NCBI GenBank assembly: GCA_013140455.1
Contig: JABFSU010000029.1
Location: 1-36,178 of the forward strand
DNA length: 36,178 nucleotides
Reading direction: 5' to 3'
Origin: Nitrospira sp.
GTDB taxonomy: Bacteria; Nitrospirota; Nitrospiria; Nitrospirales; Nitrospiraceae
The notes below the pieces were generated by a model. It was given only the letters and a program-made list of their open reading frames with translations, did not search any database and had not been told where the DNA came from. The position numbers were made by a program, and so were the translations under genes. This document shows, one piece after another, positions 8,256 to 16,195 of the stretch; position 1 is the stretch's first letter; each line of letters starts with the position of its first letter.

Positions 8256-9403
8256 ACCGTGACTCCCAGCTCGCGCGCCGCTTCGTAGAACGTGGCCGTC
8301 TTGCGCATCCCCAGCATGCGGAAGGCATCTGGAAACGAGGTCAAACCCTCCAGCGTGCTGGAGACGATGGCGCGGGCAAAGCGCTTGCTGGTGCGCGCGC
8401 CCAGGCTATGATAGAAGTCACCGCCACTGCTGCTGCGTTCCTTCAGCTCGCTCAGCCGCTCCTGTTCCACTCGGTAGTGCTGCCACAGCGCAATCTGGGT
8501 CATGAAGCCTGCGTCGAACAAGCGGCGCAAGGCAACCAGCGTGCTGACCTTGAACTCGCGTGCCAACCGCTGGATTTCGTCCGGAATCGGCGCGTCGCGC
8601 TCGTGCACGGCTCGCAGCTCCGCCATGGGCATCAGCAGTTCTGCCGCGACCTGGTTGCACCAGCGCTCGGTTTGCTGCTCGGGCACCTGCCCCACCTGCG
8701 TGTCCGACACGCCCGTTGCACCCAGCCACACATGGGCCAGCTCGTGCGCCAGCGTGAACATCTGCGCGGCCTTGCTGTCAGCGCCGTTCAAGAAGACCAG
8801 CGGCGCAAGGCTGTCCGCCAGCGCGAAGCCGCGAAATTCACCCACGTCCAGCTTGCGGTGGCTGTTGCTGCCCACCACGGAACTCACCATCACCATCACC
8901 CCGGTGTCTTCGGCCTTGGCGATCAATTGGCGCAACGCATCCGCCCAGGTAGGCATTTGGCGACGCGCCTCAGTGGACAAACTCAGCGTCTCGCGCAGGC
9001 GTTGCGCGACCACCTCCGGCGCTTCCTGCAAGCTGGCACTGCCAACAAATGGCAAGGCCGGCAAGCCGTGCATACGGGCATGGTCGCGATACCACTCCTG
9101 CCGTTGCTGGCATAGGTACAGGGTGTCCAGCAGGTTGCTGCTGGGTTCGGCGAGTGCCTGGTCGCCCAGGATGCGAAAGTCCGGCACCGGCAGTGCCAGC
9201 GCGGGTGGCTGGGGCAGAAAAAAGTAGCCGATGGCGGTGTGCGTGAGGCGCGCGAAGTCTTCGAGTTGCTTGAGCGTGGGCTGAGCTTCGCCACTGAGCC
9301 ACAAGGGCCACTTGTGGAACCGCCCAGCCAAGTCGCCGTCGTCAAGGCGCGCACGTTTCGCCGCCCAGCGAAGCACGGGTACGGAAGCAGCCACGGTCGT
9401 CAT
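8252..9403 (-). CDS. ImmA/IrrE family metallopeptidase
   Basis: This 383-residue protein carries the zinc-protease motif FTLAHELAHVWLG (HELAH at 220-224), diagnostic of ImmA/IrrE (COG2856). The first 65 residues (LRWAAKRARL, then PTLKQLEDFARLTHTAIGYFFLP) look like the XRE-linked N-terminus of the family, with only a degenerate HTH. The ATG overlaps the upstream stop by 4 bp, with AGGGAGGAGG inside the preceding coding sequence as ribosome-binding site. Relatives cleave repressors in response to DNA damage or mobile elements, or serve as antitoxins to PIN-like partners. Here it is coupled to DUF4411 and two methylase-like proteins. Confidence 0.87.
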   Translation of the reverse strand: MTTVAASVPVLRWAAKRARLDDGDLAGRFHKWPLWLSGEAQPTLKQLEDFARLTHTAIGYFFLPQPPALALPVPDFRILGDQALAEPSSNLLDTLYLCQQRQEWYRDHARMHGLPALPFVGSASLQEAPEVVAQRLRETLSLSTEARRQMPTWADALRQLIAKAEDTGVMVMVSSVVGSNSHRKLDVGEFRGFALADSLAPLVFLNGADSKAAQMFTLAHELAHVWLGATGVSDTQVGQVPEQQTERWCNQVAAELLMPMAELRAVHERDAPIPDEIQRLAREFKVSTLVALRRLFDAGFMTQIALWQHYRVEQERLSELKERSSSGGDFYHSLGARTSKRFARAIVSSTLEGLTSFPDAFRMLGMRKTATFYEAARELGVTV

Positions 9404-10089
9404 GCCTCCTCCCTAAGCGATGGGGCAAGGGTTATGTGCTCAAACCCGGCAGCCAGATCGTGCACCGTCATCGGCGGGTAGTTCTTGGTCGGCATGAAGA
9501 TTTCATGCTTTCCGAGGCTGGCAAAGAGATCTCCCTCCGCACTATAGGCTGACGCCTGCGTGAGTATGTCCAAGCGAAAATCTCGCCGCTGAAACTTCCC
9601 CTTGCCCAGATAGCCCCATTCTGCAAAGGTGATCGGCTGGTCATCGCTGGTGCGCATCGACAAAGCGTCACCATGGATGAGGTTCTGCGAGAGCACATAG
9701 AAGGCAGCCTGATACAGATTATCCGACTCCTCGAGCTTCAGATAGTCAGCAAGGATCTCCAGCATATTAGAGCGGCACTCGGCGATGTTATCCGCCAAGA
9801 TCTCAATCCCGTAGGTGCACATCAGAGCAAGAAGGGCGTACTGCCGCTTTTCAAAGTCGGACTTTCCAAACTTCAGTTCGACGGCGGCGAGCTTCCGCTG
9901 CAAGATCCTCACGAGGAAATTCCCGCTCCCGCATGCTGGTTCCAAGAAGCGGGAGTCAATCCGCTCGGTCTCGCCCTTGACGAGGTCGAGCATGGCTTCG
10001 ACCATCCACGATGGCGTGAACACTTCCCCGTGGTCGGAGACGCGGTTTTTTGATTTGATCAGGCTCATGGCGAAAGAGACAGATGTCAC
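9400..10089 (-). CDS. SAM-methylase-like protein lacking NPPY (restriction subunit M-like)
   Basis: This 229-residue protein has HGEVFTPSWMVEAMLDLV and a well-formed SAM-binding motif I, FLEPACGSGNFLV (48-60), plus an acidic loop GIEILADNIAECRSNM. No NPPY/DPPY catalytic motif follows; the C-terminus instead has KNYPPMTVHDL (NYPP at 203-206). Short subunit-M proteins of this type are known beside restriction genes. The start is probably the GTG at 10089, with GGGAAAGG four bases upstream; an ATG at 10068 is the alternative. It is the first gene of the five-gene overlapping operon. It may bind SAM or DNA as a regulatory or structural subunit rather than methylate. Confidence 0.78.
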   Translation of the reverse strand: MTSVSFAMSLIKSKNRVSDHGEVFTPSWMVEAMLDLVKGETERIDSRFLEPACGSGNFLVRILQRKLAAVELKFGKSDFEKRQYALLALMCTYGIEILADNIAECRSNMLEILADYLKLEESDNLYQAAFYVLSQNLIHGDALSMRTSDDQPITFAEWGYLGKGKFQRRDFRLDILTQASAYSAEGDLFASLGKHEIFMPTKNYPPMTVHDLAAGFEHITLAPSLREEA

Positions 10090-10245
10090 GAACCTTTCCC
10101 TTATTTACTGCACCGCCCAAAGCTTACCCTTTTCCCCTCAATAATTCACCCAGCCTCTCAAACCACAACGACGGCATTTCTCGCCGCACACACACTCGCT
10201 TTCCCGTAGTGCTACCAGGTCCAAACGGACTTCCTCCGTGTAGTC

Positions 10246-10497
10246 TCACCAGACAGTCACATTCCCCCCTTCAATCCTCCACCCCTTCCCAAATGGATTG
10301 TTCGGCGAATCGGGCCTGAAGGGACTTCCTGCGCCAAATTGGTTATTGAGCGAGTCGGGCGAGAAGAGCGAGCCATAGCGGCCGAACTGGTTGCTGGTCG
10401 AGTTCGGCTCGAACGGATTGGCGCTGAGATTCTTCAGGTCTTCGGCTTTGAGATGCTCGAGACTTACGAGTTGGTCGTGACCAAGCAGGTCACACAT
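10246..10497 (-). CDS. Small protein with NPFG/SPDS repeats, possibly truncated
   Basis: The C-terminal 55 residues (ANPFEPNSTSNQFGRYGS, FSPDSLNNQFGAGS and FRPDSPNNPFGKG) match a widespread family of small proteins built on YGSxxSPDSxNNPxGAGS repeats. Such proteins usually have a signal peptide or longer leader. Here only a 28-residue, non-hydrophobic start (MCDLLGHDQLVSLEHLKAEDL) is available, and an in-frame stop lies just upstream. It may be 5'-truncated. Function unknown. Confidence 0.5.
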   Translation of the reverse strand: MCDLLGHDQLVSLEHLKAEDLKNLSANPFEPNSTSNQFGRYGSLFSPDSLNNQFGAGSPFRPDSPNNPFGKGWRIEGGNVTVW

Positions 10498-10564
10498 GAC
10501 AGAACCTGCCGGGTTAGCTGAACTGCTGGCTATTTAGGGGTAGGCGAAAACAGGTGGCAGGGGG

Positions 10565-10942
10565 TCACAGAGACGGATTGGATTGTGGAGGTCGCCTTAC
10601 TCGAATCTTCCGATCCGTCACAACGACAAAACACCCCTGCCATCCTTCAACATCTTCAGTTTGGAACGCGGCTTGGATTCTTTGGACGAGTGCGCGCCGG
10701 CTTGGATCTCGTAGACGCACGATCATCAATCCGCAATGGCGACCGGGCGCATACCGGCGGATATCCGAAAAGTCGAGGTCCTGTGTGATGAGAAAGCGCT
10801 GAGCCTGCTGAGCGGCGTCCCAGATGGTCTGATCGTCCCTGCCAGCCAACCCTTCCTGGGGCACTGTATCGACATCGTGAGACAGGTCCTTGAGGATCGC
10901 TTGCAATCGAGCGGGGATATTTTTATCTAATTTGATGTTCAC
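10565..10942 (-). CDS. DUF5615-type PIN-like protein (putative toxin), second copy
   Basis: This 125-residue protein begins MNIKLDKNIPARLQAILKDL. The DUF5615 core follows: HDVDTVPQEGLAGRDDQTIWDAAQQAQRFLITQDLDFSDI, with conserved Asp residues in DD and DLDF. The GTG start at 10942 overlaps the upstream DUF433 stop as GTGA, the same architecture as the pair at 323-939. Sequence identity between the two toxins is low outside the core, so they are separate acquisitions or an old duplication. Likely an RNase toxin by family. Confidence 0.82.
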   Translation of the reverse strand: MNIKLDKNIPARLQAILKDLSHDVDTVPQEGLAGRDDQTIWDAAQQAQRFLITQDLDFSDIRRYAPGRHCGLMIVRLRDPSRRALVQRIQAAFQTEDVEGWQGCFVVVTDRKIRVRRPPQSNPSL

Positions 10943-11178
10943 GCCACGTCCGGCACACTCTGAAGCGGAAGGTCTTCTTCCGCCGATGCCGCAGCAAATG
11001 CCACAATCGCGCGTATATCCTCTTCCTTGAGAGTCGGAAAGTCCTGCAACAGTTCCTGAACACTGTCTCCCTCAGCCAGGCTGGCCAGTATGGTACGGAC
11101 GGTCACCCGCGTGCCCTTCACCAGCGGCTCTCCCCCACATACCTTCGGATCGCGCACGATGTACTGGCGGTAATCCAT
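10939..11178 (-). CDS. DUF433 family protein (putative antitoxin), second copy
   Basis: This 79-residue protein reads MDYRQYIVRDPKVCGGEPLVKGTRVTVRTILASLAEGDSV, the standard DUF433 pattern, then LLQDFPTLKEEDIRAIVAFAAA. The ATG at 11178 is chosen because AGAGGAGGAG lies directly upstream, although the frame stays open to 11454. It is translationally coupled to the DUF5615 gene downstream. It is the probable antitoxin and operator-binding partner. Confidence 0.85.
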   Translation of the reverse strand: MDYRQYIVRDPKVCGGEPLVKGTRVTVRTILASLAEGDSVQELLQDFPTLKEEDIRAIVAFAAASAEEDLPLQSVPDVA

Positions 11179-11452
11179 GGCTCCTCCTCTGTCCTCTGGA
11201 CCATGCGAGTTCCCGAAAGTATAGCCAAGATACCCGGAGAAGTCATGCCTCGGTCTCCTGTGCCCATGCCGATCAATCAGGACTCCGGTGTTCTTGCCCA
11301 AGCTCAACCGATGTCGCGCGCCTCTTCCACAACCGCGCAGGGGAAGCCCGCCTCGCATCGCCGTAGTCCCCGCCCTTTGACCCGGCGCGATTGTTTCGTA
11401 TAGGCTGAGCCTGACCGTTGACAGTCCCATTGATGCTGCGCAGGAACCGCCC

Positions 11453-13150
11453 ATGAATCGTTCGACCAGACGGAAACAGGAATCGCGTCAGGCCAAGACT
11501 GGCTCCGGCTCCGATAGTTTCGCCGTTCACACTCTGCTCGATCAGGGGAAACGCCACCACCAGGCGGGCCAGTTGGCCGAAGCCGAGCGAAACTATCAGT
11601 TGGCCTTGAACATGGTTCCGGGCCACCCTGAAGCACTGCACTTGCTGGGATTGTTGGCCTACCGCGTCGGCAGCTACGATCACGCGATTGAACTCATTAC
11701 CCAGGCGATCGACGGCACACCCAACTCACCGTTGTATTGGTTCAACCTGGGCGTCGTCACTCAGCGAGCAGGAAAAGCCGAAGAGGCCATCCGCGCCTAC
11801 GAGCGGGCCATCGCGCTCAATCCCAAGTATGTGGATGCGCTCATCAATCTCGGCAACGTCCTCAAAGACCTGCATCGCCTTGATACCGCCATCGAAACCT
11901 ATCGCAAAGCCCTGGCCCTCAACCCGGCGCACGCCGACACCCACAACAACCTCGGGGTCGCGCTCAAAGAACAGAATGCGCACCGCGAGGCCATCGCCTC
12001 TTATCGGGAAGCCATCCGGCTGAAACCCGCACACTTCGAAGCCTGGAACAACCTCGGCCTGGCCCTGATGGAAACCGGCGCCATCGATGACGCCCTCGCC
12101 TCATTTCAGCAGGCCTTGGCTATTGTGCCGAATTCATCGAAGGCACTCTACAACCTGGGCATCGCAGCAATGTGGAACGGTGACCACATCGGCGCCATTG
12201 CCCGCTTCTCGCAAGTGGCCAAGGCGAAACACGATCATAGCGGGCCGGTTCAAGAGACCGTTCTCTATCGCTCGCGCCTCAAGCACGACGCCGAACAAAC
12301 CCGGCTACTCATCGAACGTGGCCGCCTCGATGTCTCGCACCGGAATTATGTCGATGCGTTGGAACGGTTGGAAATCACACTGGCCGCGGCCTATCCCGCG
12401 CGCAACCGATGTCCCGTCGATCCGGCTGCACTCACGGCGATTGCACCGTCCTTCACTCAATTTCTCTATCGCGCTCCCTGTGAGCGGCTGGCGGATGGCG
12501 CACTAAATCCGCAGCTCGATGTCCGGGCCATCGAAGCACGCTACCTGGGACAACAGCCGGAAGTGACATTTATCGATCACCTGCTCAAGCCGGAAGCCCT
12601 GGCGGCGCTGCGGACCTTTTGCCTGGAATCCACGATCTGGAAGAAAGACTACGAGAACGGCTATCTCGGCGCATTTCTGGGAGACGGCTTCGCCACGCCC
12701 CTGTTGTTGCAAATTGCCGAAGAACTGCGGCACGCCTTTCCCGGCATCTTCAAAGACCATCGGCTCACCCAGGCCTGGGCCTTCAAGCAAGACAGCGCCA
12801 GACGCGGCCTGTCTATCCACGCCGACGCGGCTGCCGTGAATGTGAATTTCTGGATTACCCCGGACGAGGCGAACCTGAATCCTGAAAAAGGCGGGCTCGT
12901 GGTCTACGATAAAGAAGCGCCGGCAGATTGGAACTTCGCGGCCTATAACAGCGAACAGAACAAACCGAAAATTCTCGAATGGCTCACGCAAGCCGGCGCG
13001 CAGACCATCCGGGTCCCCTATCGCGCCAACCGTGCGGTGGTCTTCAATTCAGATTTGTTTCACGAAACCGACGACGTGACCTTCCGCGACGACTACCTCA
13101 GCCGGCGCATCAACATCACGCTGCTCTACGGCTATCGCCATCAGGCCTGA
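11453..13150 (+). CDS. TPR protein with C-terminal 2OG-Fe(II) oxygenase domain
   Basis: This 565-residue protein has about six or seven tetratricopeptide repeats from residue 28 to 265 (for example AEAERNYQLALNMVPGHPEA and AIETYRKALALNPAHADT). The C-terminal domain (about 365-560) has a 2-oxoglutarate/iron dioxygenase signature: His456-x-Asp458 (SIHADAA), distal His537 (DLFHETDD) and Arg551/552 for the 2OG carboxylate. No signal peptide is seen. TPR-hydroxylase fusions often modify proteins or glycans; the substrate is unknown. It is convergent with the sensor gene, and the two coding regions overlap by 35 bp at the 3' ends. Confidence 0.85.
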   Translation: MNRSTRRKQESRQAKTGSGSDSFAVHTLLDQGKRHHQAGQLAEAERNYQLALNMVPGHPEALHLLGLLAYRVGSYDHAIELITQAIDGTPNSPLYWFNLGVVTQRAGKAEEAIRAYERAIALNPKYVDALINLGNVLKDLHRLDTAIETYRKALALNPAHADTHNNLGVALKEQNAHREAIASYREAIRLKPAHFEAWNNLGLALMETGAIDDALASFQQALAIVPNSSKALYNLGIAAMWNGDHIGAIARFSQVAKAKHDHSGPVQETVLYRSRLKHDAEQTRLLIERGRLDVSHRNYVDALERLEITLAAAYPARNRCPVDPAALTAIAPSFTQFLYRAPCERLADGALNPQLDVRAIEARYLGQQPEVTFIDHLLKPEALAALRTFCLESTIWKKDYENGYLGAFLGDGFATPLLLQIAEELRHAFPGIFKDHRLTQAWAFKQDSARRGLSIHADAAAVNVNFWITPDEANLNPEKGGLVVYDKEAPADWNFAAYNSEQNKPKILEWLTQAGAQTIRVPYRANRAVVFNSDLFHETDDVTFRDDYLSRRINITLLYGYRHQA

Positions 13151-13835
13151 CCGCACCATCCCCGAAAGAGATCTCATCATCCTGCGATGACGGCCGGTCG
13201 GTCATGGCCTCCGCCACCACCGACTGGATCCGTTGCTGCATGCGCGACGTGGCGAACCGCATCGCGATGCCGATCGCCGCCACCAGGAACACAAAGACCG
13301 GAACCATGATCCGGCCGACCTGTTCAAGGCGTTCTTGCGGGCTGCGCACGGCATCCTGTGGTATCGGCCGCACAAACGTGAGCCGGGCCCAGGCAATGGT
13401 AGACCCCTTGTCCTGAATCGGCTCAATGACGGTGATGCGCTCCTGACCGGGAGTCGGCTCGTCTCGAATCAACACTTCCCGATTCTGCGCACGAATGGCG
13501 GCCCAGTTCGGATCCTGAATCTGCTGTCCGACATAGCCGGCATTGGACGCGGCAAATACCCGATTGCCGTGGTCGATCACCATCGTATCGGCCAGACCGT
13601 TGGTCCGCCAGGCCCCGACGAGCGACTCCTGCACTTTGGCCACATCCACGACCAGCGCCACCGCACTCATTGAGGCAAACGCCCGGCTCACTGCCGCCGC
13701 TTCCTGCTGTGCAGCCTGACTTATCTGCGATTCACGCTGCTGGGCGTACACCACGTCGGACCGTTTGAGCGTGTAATAGAGCAGGCCCCCGATCAGGGCC
13801 GTCGCCAAAAGACTCACCATGAGTGCGCGAAGCAT
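13116..13835 (-). CDS. Orphan membrane sensor with periplasmic cache-like domain
   Basis: This 239-residue protein has a first transmembrane helix at about 4-24, an extracytoplasmic region of about 150 residues, a second helix at about 178-197 and a short cytoplasmic tail. The middle (MVIDHGNRVFAASNAGYVGQQIQDPNW, then ITVIEPIQDKGSTIAWARLTFVRP) resembles the single-cache or TlpA/CHASE-like sensor domains of chemoreceptors and kinases. No HAMP, kinase, GGDEF or methyl-accepting output domain follows. It probably acts through a partner, perhaps the neighbouring PilZ protein; that link rests on position only. Confidence 0.65.
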   Translation of the reverse strand: MLRALMVSLLATALIGGLLYYTLKRSDVVYAQQRESQISQAAQQEAAAVSRAFASMSAVALVVDVAKVQESLVGAWRTNGLADTMVIDHGNRVFAASNAGYVGQQIQDPNWAAIRAQNREVLIRDEPTPGQERITVIEPIQDKGSTIAWARLTFVRPIPQDAVRSPQERLEQVGRIMVPVFVFLVAAIGIAMRFATSRMQQRIQSVVAEAMTDRPSSQDDEISFGDGAVRPDGDSRRAA

Positions 13836-13836
13836 C

Positions 13837-13849
13837 GGAGGGTACCTCC
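13837..13849 (-). promoter_or_regulatory. Possible Shine-Dalgarno-sequestering hairpin
   Basis: Immediately upstream of the sensor start codon the transcript would read GGAGG-TAC-CCTCC, a 5-bp stem with a three-base loop that includes the only good ribosome-binding site. The hairpin ends one base before the ATG. It could reduce translation, but such short palindromes also occur by chance. Confidence 0.3.
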
Positions 13850-13918
13850 TCTGATAGTGGACTTACGAAGGGCCGACGGGAAAGGCACCCCCAGGGTACG
13901 CGTTGAGGAAAGAAGACC

Positions 13919-14269
13919 TCAGCCGGCCTTATCCGATGAGGCGACACGCTGATAGGGCTCCAGCTCGAGCTCTTTGACCACATGCTGAAGTCGCGCCCAT
14001 TCATCCGGAGTCAGACTGGCAAACTCCAATCCAAAGCTGCGGTCACGGCACCATCGGACCACCGCTTGCGTGACCTGAATCGGCGGCTCGTCGTCCGATA
14101 CGTCGACACGCAGCTGCAATGTGGTGCCGGGCTTCACCGCGGTTGCACTGGAGACACAACAGCCCCGGATCGAGAGATCGGTCAGGTTGCCTTCACCGGA
14201 GACAATGTTGGCGGAGCTAAAGGAACTGCGAAACTGGACGGGGAAACGAGGATGTTGCCGATGTTCCAC
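13919..14269 (-). CDS. PilZ domain protein
   Basis: This 116-residue protein starts with GTG and has both PilZ cyclic-di-GMP signature elements: the RxxxR-type box RQHPR at residues 4-8 and DLSIRGCC (DxSxxG) near residue 32. VVRWCRDRSFGLEFASLTPDEWARLQ then completes the fold. It is a stand-alone receptor with no other domain. It lies between the RtcB gene and the membrane sensor on the same strand. It should bind c-di-GMP and alter motility, surface or secretion functions; the target is not apparent. Confidence 0.85.
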   Translation of the reverse strand: MEHRQHPRFPVQFRSSFSSANIVSGEGNLTDLSIRGCCVSSATAVKPGTTLQLRVDVSDDEPPIQVTQAVVRWCRDRSFGLEFASLTPDEWARLQHVVKELELEPYQRVASSDKAG

Positions 14270-14303
14270 GGGGAGACCTCATAGCCTGATAGCCTGAAGG
14301 TGC

Positions 14304-15755
14304 CTACCCCTTAATATTGCCAATAGGCCGGAGTTCCGCTACCTTTTTTGTAATTCCCGCACGCTCCACCGACTCCACCACTTCCGAAATGTTTTTATAG
14401 GCGAATCCGGCCTCTTCTGCGAGCCCGGACATCGATACCGCCTTCACGAGAATGCCCCGCTGTTTCATCTGCTGCTGAAGCTGCTCGCCGCTGATCGATT
14501 TCTTGGCCTGCGTGCGCGACATCGTGCGTCCGGATCCGTGCATGGTCGAGCCGAAAGTATCCTCCGTCGCCCGTGTCGTGCCTACCAGCAGATAGGATCC
14601 CGTTTCCATCGAGCCGCCGCAGATCACGGGCTGCCCGACGGATCGATAGCAGGCCGGCAAGTCCTGACTGCCCGGGCCAAACGCGCGGGTCGCCCCTTTG
14701 CGGTGCACGACCAGCTCCCCCTCTGGGTATCGCTCGACTTTGGCAATGTTATGGGCCACGTCGTAGACCAGCTCCATGCCCAACTCTTCTCCCGAACGGC
14801 CGAAGACCGCAGCGAAGGCCTCCCGGATCTGATGCGTGATGACTTGCCGATTGGCAAACGCGGTATTGGCGGCACAGTTCATCGCCGCGAAATAGTCCTG
14901 GCCTTCCTCCGACAGAAACGGCGCGCAGGCCAGCTGCTGATCCTTCACTGTAATTCCGTAGCGCCGCATCGCCTTTTCGAAAACCTTGAGATAGTCGCTG
15001 GCCACTTGATGGCCGAATCCGCGCGACCCGCAATGCACCATAATGACAATCTGGTCCTGCCCGGTGATGCCGAAGGCCGCCGCCGTCTCCCGGTCGAAAA
15101 TCCGGTCGTTCGATACCACTTGGACTTCCAGGTAATGATTGCCCGAACCCAGCGTCCCCAGCTGGTTCATCCCCCGCGTCACCGCATGGTCGCTGACTTT
15201 GCCGGGGTCGGCGCCGGGCAGACACCCGCCCTGCTCCATCCGCTCCAAGTCGCGATGCCATCCATAGCCCTGTTCAATACACCATCGAGCCCCTTTGGTC
15301 ATCACCCGGTCGAAAGACGACCGATTCATCGACACAAATCCGCTCGCCCCGACACCAGCCGGCACTCTTCGAAACAATTCCGTCATCAACAGATCGAGCT
15401 TAGGCTGCACATCCGCCAACGTAAGATCCGACCGAATCAGCCGCATTCCGCAATTGACGTCGTAGCCCACCCCGCCGGGAGAAATGATCCCCGAGCGCAC
15501 ATCGAAAGCGGCCACCCCGCCGATCGGAAATCCATAGCCCCAATGGCCGTCCGGCATGCAGAGCGCATAGCGGCGGATGCCGGGCAGACAGGCCACATTC
15601 GTCACCTGCTCGAACACACCGGTATCCATGGCCCGGAGAATGGACTCGGTCCCATAGATGCGGGCCGGCACCAGCATGCCGGGTTTCTCCGTGACGGGAA
15701 TCTCCCACACCTCGTCGGAGATACGCACAACCTTCATGGCAGTATTACATTTCAT
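14304..15755 (-). CDS. rtcB: RNA-splicing ligase RtcB
   Basis: This 483-residue protein matches RtcB from end to end: CMPDGHWGYGFPIGGVAA, ISPGGVGYDVNCGMRLIRSDL (Asp and Cys metal ligands), GSGNHYLEVQ, VHCGSRGFGHQ, KGATRAF and a final HGSGRTMSR block near the guanylylated His. RtcB joins 2',3'-cyclic phosphate or 3'-phosphate RNA ends to 5'-OH ends with GTP and Mn2+. The ATG at 15755 is chosen because it gives an ATGA overlap with the upstream archease gene; the frame could begin at 15782 or 15737. The archease coupling supports the identification strongly. Confidence 0.96.
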   Translation of the reverse strand: MKCNTAMKVVRISDEVWEIPVTEKPGMLVPARIYGTESILRAMDTGVFEQVTNVACLPGIRRYALCMPDGHWGYGFPIGGVAAFDVRSGIISPGGVGYDVNCGMRLIRSDLTLADVQPKLDLLMTELFRRVPAGVGASGFVSMNRSSFDRVMTKGARWCIEQGYGWHRDLERMEQGGCLPGADPGKVSDHAVTRGMNQLGTLGSGNHYLEVQVVSNDRIFDRETAAAFGITGQDQIVIMVHCGSRGFGHQVASDYLKVFEKAMRRYGITVKDQQLACAPFLSEEGQDYFAAMNCAANTAFANRQVITHQIREAFAAVFGRSGEELGMELVYDVAHNIAKVERYPEGELVVHRKGATRAFGPGSQDLPACYRSVGQPVICGGSMETGSYLLVGTTRATEDTFGSTMHGSGRTMSRTQAKKSISGEQLQQQMKQRGILVKAVSMSGLAEEAGFAYKNISEVVESVERAGITKKVAELRPIGNIKG

Positions 15756-16186
15756 ACGTCGAGGACCACCCGCGCGCGCCAACGCCCGTTATCCTGATAC
15801 AGCCGGTACAAATGTTTGGTCACGCCCTTCACATCATTACGCAACACCTGCGTCGCCTGATTGACCGGTTCGCCGATCAACGTCGCCGCGAGTGTCCACT
15901 GACCACCCGCCTGGGTCACCGCAATCACGGCCCGGCTGAATACGACGCCTGCCGCATCTTTCCAATAGACGAAATCGGATAGCCAATCGAACAGCAGCTC
16001 GGCGAGATCGGCCCCCGTGTGCTCCACGCGGCGCTCCCAGGTTGCGCCGACCGTCTTGGGATCGGCCATGGCCTCCATGACGGCCTGTGACGCGGCCTCA
16101 AAGACCCCCTGAACGGAATCGCCCTCGGCGTCAAACGCCAGGTCCGCCAGAGCCACATCGTCGAGAAAGTGGAAGAATGCCGGCAT
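15752..16186 (-). CDS. Archease (RtcB activator)
   Basis: This 144-residue protein shows archease features: an N-terminal FFHFLDDVALADLAFDAEGDSV, in place of the common HTAD-like start, a WLSDFVYWKDAAGVVFSR block, and a C-terminal NDVKGVTKHLYRL followed by ARVVLDV. Archease speeds RtcB guanylylation and turnover. It overlaps rtcB by four bases and starts 10 bp after the SdhB-like gene. The usual His of the N-terminal HTAD element is not in its standard place, so this is a somewhat divergent archease. Confidence 0.88.
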   Translation of the reverse strand: MPAFFHFLDDVALADLAFDAEGDSVQGVFEAASQAVMEAMADPKTVGATWERRVEHTGADLAELLFDWLSDFVYWKDAAGVVFSRAVIAVTQAGGQWTLAATLIGEPVNQATQVLRNDVKGVTKHLYRLYQDNGRWRARVVLDV

Positions 16187-16195
16187 GGAATAGCC

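Noticed and set aside
10090-10245. Promoter of the five-gene restriction-like operon
   Set aside because: Only weak -35/-10-like matches are visible (TTGTGG and an AT-rich TTATTG); not strong enough to report as a feature.
11179-11454. N-terminal extension of the second DUF433 protein
   Set aside because: The extra 92 residues are Arg/Gly-rich and non-conserved in character, whereas the ATG at 11178 has an excellent AGAGGAGGAG site.
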